From assembly GCA_017429765.1 (NCBI GenBank), contig JAFROJ010000004.1, forward strand, positions 1 to 33,681: DNA of 33,681 nt, written 5' to 3'. The stretch comes from Bacteroidales bacterium (lineage in GTDB: Bacteria > Bacteroidota > Bacteroidia > Bacteroidales > UBA932). The position numbers and the translations under genes were made by a program. Below the pieces are notes generated by a model that was given only the letters and a program-made list of their open reading frames with translations, did not search any database and had not been told where the DNA came from. This document shows positions 29,487 to 33,681 of this stretch, piece after piece. Every line of letters starts with the position of its first letter. The first letter of the stretch is position 1.

Positions 29487-31502
29487 ATGAGAAGGTTATT
29501 GACCATTCTGGGGGTCATCCTGGCGATGGCTCCCGTTCACTCGCAAGCGTACATCCCGAACCGCGCGCCCCTTTTGGATAGCCGCTACTTGGAGCTGCCC
29601 CTGGGGGCGATCAAGCCGGAGGGCTGGCTGCGTCTTCAACTCCAGGCCCAGGTCACCGGCCTGACAGGCCATCTCGACGAGGCTTATCCTAATGTCGTCG
29701 GGCCTCGCAACGCCTGGCTCGGCGGGGACGGGGACGCCTGGGAAAGAGGCCCTTACTGGATCGACGGCTTGCTGCCGCTCGCTTTCATCCTCGACGACGA
29801 GGCCTTGAAGGCCAAGGCCATGGTCTGGGTTGAGGCCATCCTAGGCTCCCAGAAGGAGGACGGCTATTTCGGGCCGGACACCGACCGCGGGCCCGAACCC
29901 GGGCTCCAGAGGAACAACTCCCACGACTGGTGGCCGAAGATGGTCGCCCTGAAGATCATCAAGCAGTACTACATGGCGACCCGGGACGAGAGGGTTATCC
30001 CCTTCCTGGACAAGTACTTCCGCTACCAGCTTAAGACGCTCCCCGAATATCCCCTCGGCCATTGGACCTTCTGGGGCCAGCAGCGGGGAGGGGACAACCT
30101 CGAGGTGGTCCTCTGGCTGTATAACCTCACCGGGGAGTCCTATCTTCTCGACCTCGCCGACCTTATCCACAAGCAGAGCACTGACTGGAGCGGGATATTC
30201 CTGGACGGCACCATGCTCCGCACCCAGAACAGCATGCACTGCGTGAACCTCGGCCAGGGTTTCAAGGAGCCGGTGGTATATTACCAGAAGAGCAAGGACC
30301 CGGTCATGCTTGAGGCCATGCGAAACGGCGAGAAGACCATCCGGGATTATCTCGGCATGCCCACCGGCCTCTGGGCCGGCGACGAGCTGATACATTTCGG
30401 CGAGCCGACCCGCGGCTCGGAGCTTTGCACCGCCGTGGAGATGATGTTCTCCCTTGAGGAGATGTTGAGGATAACGGGAGACACCCACTGGGCCGACTAT
30501 CTCGAGAGAGTGGCTTACAACGCCCTCCCGACCCAGATCACCGACGATTTCACCGCCCGCCAGTATTACCAGCAGACCAACCAGGTGGAGTGCGCCAGGG
30601 GATATGACAGGGATTTTTCCACGCCGCACGATGACACCGATGTTGTCTATGGTGTCCTGAACGGGTATCCCTGCTGCACCACGAACATGCACCAGGGCTG
30701 GCCGAAATTCACCCAGAACCTTTGGTACGCGACCGACGACGGCGGTCTCGCCGCACTCGTGTTCGCCCCCTCGTCAGTCGAGGCCGTGGTGGCCGGGGGA
30801 GTTAAAGTCAGGGTCAAGGAGGAGACATTCTATCCTTTCGACGAGAATGTCAAGATGACCGTTTCCTTCCTGGACAAGAAGGTCAAAGGAGCTTGGTTCC
30901 CGATCAAGTTCCGTGTTCCCGCCTGGTGCCCCGAGCCGGTGGTGAAGGTGAACGGGGAGAAGGTGGACCAGACTCTCGCCGCCGGCGGAACCGTCTCTCT
31001 CAGAAGAAATTGGAGCAACGGTGACGTGATCAGTGTGGAGCTTCCAATGGAGATCATCTCCGGGGAGTGGTATGACCGCGCGGCCGTCATCGAGAGGGGA
31101 CCGCTGGTCTACGCGCTCAGGCTTGAGGAGAACTGGACCAAGAAGGAGTTCAAGCCCGAGGAGAGGGTCCGGTACGGCGAGTGGTACTATGAGGTCAAGA
31201 CCCCGTCCAAATGGAACTACTGCCTGTCCCGCCAGGACATCGCCCCCAGGAACATCAAGGAGAGGTTCACCTTGGAGCGTCTGGAGACCGACAGGGAGGC
31301 CTATCCTTGGAATATCGTGAACGCCCCTCTCGCCATCAAATGTAAGGCGAGGGAGGTTCTTGACTGGACGGCCTACAGGGGCTCGGCCGGGAGGATCGCG
31401 TTCTACACCCAGCAGGGCGGGAACATCGGCCCCGAGGAGGAGATCACACTCATCCCCTACGGTTGCACGACTTTGAGGATAACCGAGTTCCCCGTCCGGT
31501 GA
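29487..31502 (+). CDS. Secreted DUF1680 protein, divergent beta-L-arabinofuranosidase-like
   Basis: A 671-residue protein with a signal peptide ending VHSQA (about residue 20), not a lipoprotein. It keeps the DUF1680 barrel (LGAIKPEGWLRLQLQAQVTG, then SQKEDGYFGPD and SELCTAVEMMFSLEEML). The catalytic cysteines are changed compared with its neighbour: E312 and C314 (ELC) and C396-C397 (YPCCTTNMHQGWPKF) are present, but the Cys two residues before the pair is Tyr394. Such DUF1680 branches are only distantly related to proven GH127 enzymes; a different furanoside or another linkage is possible. The start is ATG 29487 (MRRLLTILG) rather than TTG 29481. The following gene hppA has its own promoter. 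Confidence 0.8.
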   Translation: MRRLLTILGVILAMAPVHSQAYIPNRAPLLDSRYLELPLGAIKPEGWLRLQLQAQVTGLTGHLDEAYPNVVGPRNAWLGGDGDAWERGPYWIDGLLPLAFILDDEALKAKAMVWVEAILGSQKEDGYFGPDTDRGPEPGLQRNNSHDWWPKMVALKIIKQYYMATRDERVIPFLDKYFRYQLKTLPEYPLGHWTFWGQQRGGDNLEVVLWLYNLTGESYLLDLADLIHKQSTDWSGIFLDGTMLRTQNSMHCVNLGQGFKEPVVYYQKSKDPVMLEAMRNGEKTIRDYLGMPTGLWAGDELIHFGEPTRGSELCTAVEMMFSLEEMLRITGDTHWADYLERVAYNALPTQITDDFTARQYYQQTNQVECARGYDRDFSTPHDDTDVVYGVLNGYPCCTTNMHQGWPKFTQNLWYATDDGGLAALVFAPSSVEAVVAGGVKVRVKEETFYPFDENVKMTVSFLDKKVKGAWFPIKFRVPAWCPEPVVKVNGEKVDQTLAAGGTVSLRRNWSNGDVISVELPMEIISGEWYDRAAVIERGPLVYALRLEENWTKKEFKPEERVRYGEWYYEVKTPSKWNYCLSRQDIAPRNIKERFTLERLETDREAYPWNIVNAPLAIKCKAREVLDWTAYRGSAGRIAFYTQQGGNIGPEEEITLIPYGCTTLRITEFPVR

Positions 31503-31533
31503 TTGACAATCAAAACGATTTTTTCTATATTTG
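31500..31533 (+). promoter_or_regulatory. Promoter and palindrome before hppA
   Basis: TTG at 31503-31505 and TATATTTG at 31526-31533 are 20 nt apart, a full Bacteroidetes promoter. The -33 element sits in a perfect 13-nt palindrome, TGATTG-A-CAATCA (31500-31512), whose first bases are the stop codon of the previous gene. This may be an operator. Confidence 0.7.
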
Positions 31534-31554
31534 CTATTTGGTAAACACGATGGT

Positions 31555-33681
31555 ATGAACAATTTATTTTATCTGGTGCCCGCCGCTTCCTTGCTCGCGC
31601 TTTTCTTCGCGTGGCACTTCTATCATCAGATGAAGAAGGAGAGCGAAGGGACCCCGACAATGAAGGAAATCGCCCAGTATGTAAGGGAGGGCGCGATGGC
31701 CTATCTCAAGCAGCAGTACAAAGTCGTTTTGGTGGTCTTTATCGTCCTGGCCCTTCTGTTCGCGTTCATGGCCTATGTCCTTCACGTGCAGAACGGTTGG
31801 GTCCCGTTCGCCTTCCTGACGGGCGGTTTCTTCTCGGCTCTCGCCGGCTACATCGGCATGAGGACGGCCACGTACGCCTCGGCCCGCACAGCGAACGCGG
31901 TGAGCCGCTCCCTGAACTCCGGCCTTAAACTGGCTTTCCGTTCAGGAGCTGTCATGGGACTTACCGTCGTGGGTCTCGGCCTTCTCGATATCTCGATTTG
32001 GTGGCTGATACTCAACGCCTGCGTTGATAATCCCGACATGTCCCAGAAGCTTGTGGTCATCACCACGACCATGCTCACCTTCGGAATGGGAGCATCCACC
32101 CAGGCCCTGTTCGCCAGGGTGGGCGGCGGTATCTACACCAAGGCCGCTGATGTGGGAGCCGATATTGTCGGTAAAGTCGAGCAGGATATTCCTGAGGACG
32201 ATCCCCGCAACCCCGCCACCATCGCCGATAACGTGGGCGACAATGTGGGAGACGTCGCCGGAATGGGCGCCGACCTTTACGAGTCTTACTGCGGCTCGAT
32301 CCTCGCCACAATGGCCCTCGGAGCCTCCGCTTTCTTCAGCGCCGGGGTCGAGAGCCAGATGAAAGCCATCCTGGCCCCCATGATGATAGCCGCCATCGGA
32401 GTCGTACTGTCGATTATTGGAATATACGCCGTCCGCACCAAGGAAGGGGCTGGCTTGAAGCAGCTTCTGAACTCCCTGAGCGTCGGGACCAACCTTTCCG
32501 CGGTCCTGATCGCGGCCGTCACTTTCTGCGTGTTCTATTCACTGGGCTTCCCCAACTGGTGGCAGCTCAGCCTCTCCGTGATCTCCGGTCTTCTGGCGGG
32601 AGTCATCATCGGCAAGGCCACCGAATATTACACCTCGCACTCTTACAAGCCGACCCAGAAACTCGCCGAGAGTTCCCAGACAGGTCCCGCCACAGTGATC
32701 ATCCAAGGCATCGGCCTCGGAATGGTCTCGACTTGCATCCCCGTGGTGACAATAGTCGTGGCGATCCTCCTGTCTTACCTATTCGCCACCGGCTTCTCCT
32801 TCGACCCGTCCAAGATCGGCTACGGTCTCTACGGCATCAGCATCGCCGCCGTGGGCATGCTCTCAACCCTCGGAATCACCTTGGCCACAGACGCTTACGG
32901 CCCCATCGCCGACAACGCCGGCGGCAACGCCCAGATGAGTGAGCTGGACCCTGAGGTCCGCCACCGCACCGACACCCTCGACGCTCTCGGCAACACCACC
33001 GCCGCCACCGGAAAGGGATTCGCCATCGGCTCCGCCGCCCTCACCGCCCTGGCCTTGCTCGCCTCATACATCGAAGAGATCAAGATAGGCCTGCAGCATG
33101 TCGGCGTCAAGGCCCTGACCATAGGCGACAAGGTTGTGGATGTGGCGAAGGCCAGTATTCCCGACCTTGTCCAATATTACCAAGTCAACCTCATGAATCC
33201 CCGTGTCCTCTGCGGAGTGTTCATCGGAGCGATGATGGCCTTCCTCTTCTGCGGGATGACCATGAACGCCGTGGGACGCGCCGCCGAGAAGATGGTCGTC
33301 GAGGTGCGCCGCCAGTTCCGCGAGATCGCCGGTATCCTCGAGGGGAAACAACGTCCCGACTACAAGCGCTGTGTGGAGATCTCCACGAAGGCGGCCCAGC
33401 ATGAGATGATCACCCCGGCGCTCACAGCTATCATAGTCCCCATTTTGGTAGGAGTCGTCCTCGGTGAGGCTGGTGTCATGGGTCTGTTGATCGGAGGTCT
33501 CGGCGCCGGATTCATCCTTGCCATATTCCTCGCCAATTCCGGAGGAGCCTGGGACAACGCGAAGAAGTATGTGGAGGACGGTCATTTCGGCGGTAAGAAC
33601 TCCGTCAACCACCACGCCACTGTCGTGGGCGACACTGTGGGTGACCCGTTCAAGGACACCTACGGCCCGTCACTGAACATC
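31555..33681 (+). CDS. hppA: Membrane-bound pyrophosphatase, ion-pumping (3' end cut by the window)
   Basis: Integral membrane enzyme that couples PPi hydrolysis to Na+ and/or H+ export. 709 codons are present, with no stop before the edge. The PPi/Mg2+ motifs are intact: DVGADIVGKVE, GDNVGDVAGMGADLYESY, DAYGPIADNAGGNAQM, and GDTVGDPFKDTYGPSLNI at the edge. The K+-dependence position is Ala483 (GNTTAATGKG), where K+-independent enzymes have Lys, so K+ dependence is expected. Na+ or combined Na+/H+ pumping, as in Bacteroides, is inference. Only the last C-terminal part seems missing. Start ATG 31555 opens the first TM (NNLFYLVPAASLLALFFAW) and lies 21 nt after the -7 element. Confidence 0.96.
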   Translation, partial: MNNLFYLVPAASLLALFFAWHFYHQMKKESEGTPTMKEIAQYVREGAMAYLKQQYKVVLVVFIVLALLFAFMAYVLHVQNGWVPFAFLTGGFFSALAGYIGMRTATYASARTANAVSRSLNSGLKLAFRSGAVMGLTVVGLGLLDISIWWLILNACVDNPDMSQKLVVITTTMLTFGMGASTQALFARVGGGIYTKAADVGADIVGKVEQDIPEDDPRNPATIADNVGDNVGDVAGMGADLYESYCGSILATMALGASAFFSAGVESQMKAILAPMMIAAIGVVLSIIGIYAVRTKEGAGLKQLLNSLSVGTNLSAVLIAAVTFCVFYSLGFPNWWQLSLSVISGLLAGVIIGKATEYYTSHSYKPTQKLAESSQTGPATVIIQGIGLGMVSTCIPVVTIVVAILLSYLFATGFSFDPSKIGYGLYGISIAAVGMLSTLGITLATDAYGPIADNAGGNAQMSELDPEVRHRTDTLDALGNTTAATGKGFAIGSAALTALALLASYIEEIKIGLQHVGVKALTIGDKVVDVAKASIPDLVQYYQVNLMNPRVLCGVFIGAMMAFLFCGMTMNAVGRAAEKMVVEVRRQFREIAGILEGKQRPDYKRCVEISTKAAQHEMITPALTAIIVPILVGVVLGEAGVMGLLIGGLGAGFILAIFLANSGGAWDNAKKYVEDGHFGGKNSVNHHATVVGDTVGDPFKDTYGPSLNI

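Noticed and set aside
25926-31502. Complete polysaccharide utilisation locus
   Set aside because: No SusC or SusD homologue or dedicated regulator lies in the window, so only a small enzyme operon can be claimed.

Overview
The window is a GC-rich piece of a Bacteroidales chromosome, probably from a gut or rumen member of the Rikenellaceae/Alistipes type; the family is a guess. The order is supported by the -7 promoter element TAnnTTTG before many genes, by Bacteroidetes-specific families (DUF4270, DUF3098, DUF4294, the Bacteroidetes LptE), by zinc-free forms of S14 and L36, and by many lipoproteins and secreted carbohydrate-active proteins. No tRNA, rRNA, CRISPR array or insertion sequence was seen.

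Layout. (1) 145-2924, minus strand: an envelope operon of a sigma-54-type activator, lptE, a TPR-like protein and secG, ended by a terminator at 65-94. (2) 3050-7724: an apparently highly expressed OmpA/TPR lipoprotein, then a divergent pair of secreted phosphoesterases (glycerophosphodiesterase and histidine acid phosphatase/phytase), then a secreted DUF1080 protein whose terminator lies inside the neighbouring coding sequence. (3) 7823-11474: pnuC and acpP on plus, then DUF4270 and a half-length GT5-like protein on minus, with a perfect palindromic terminator shared between the strands. (4) 11562-14957: ftsX, DUF3098, uppP and lpxH (cell division, undecaprenyl phosphate recycling, lipid A), with lpxH overlapping a convergent DUF4294 gene tail to tail. 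(5) 15139-25889: the spc and alpha ribosomal operons, rplP to rplQ, with secY, map, infA, rpmJ and rpoA, starting from a strong promoter directly before rplP. (6) 25914-31502: an operon of two paralogous EEP-fold lipoproteins and two beta-L-arabinofuranosidase-type (DUF1680/GH127-like) proteins. (7) 31555 to the window end: a membrane pyrophosphatase, cut by the edge.

The most unusual items are: a 44-bp imperfect palindrome inserted in frame in two unrelated genes (TPR protein and uppP), giving the same peptide VPEPV(E/D)G..SSPTG in each; a start of the ribosomal cluster at rplP, so that the usual rpsJ-rpsC half is missing upstream; several promoters so close to start codons that the mRNAs should be leaderless; a terminator hidden in an opposing gene; and the compact EEP-EEP-GH127-GH127 operon, the best candidate here for an uncharacterised enzymatic system. 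All functions are assigned by reading the sequence and recalling families; no search was run.
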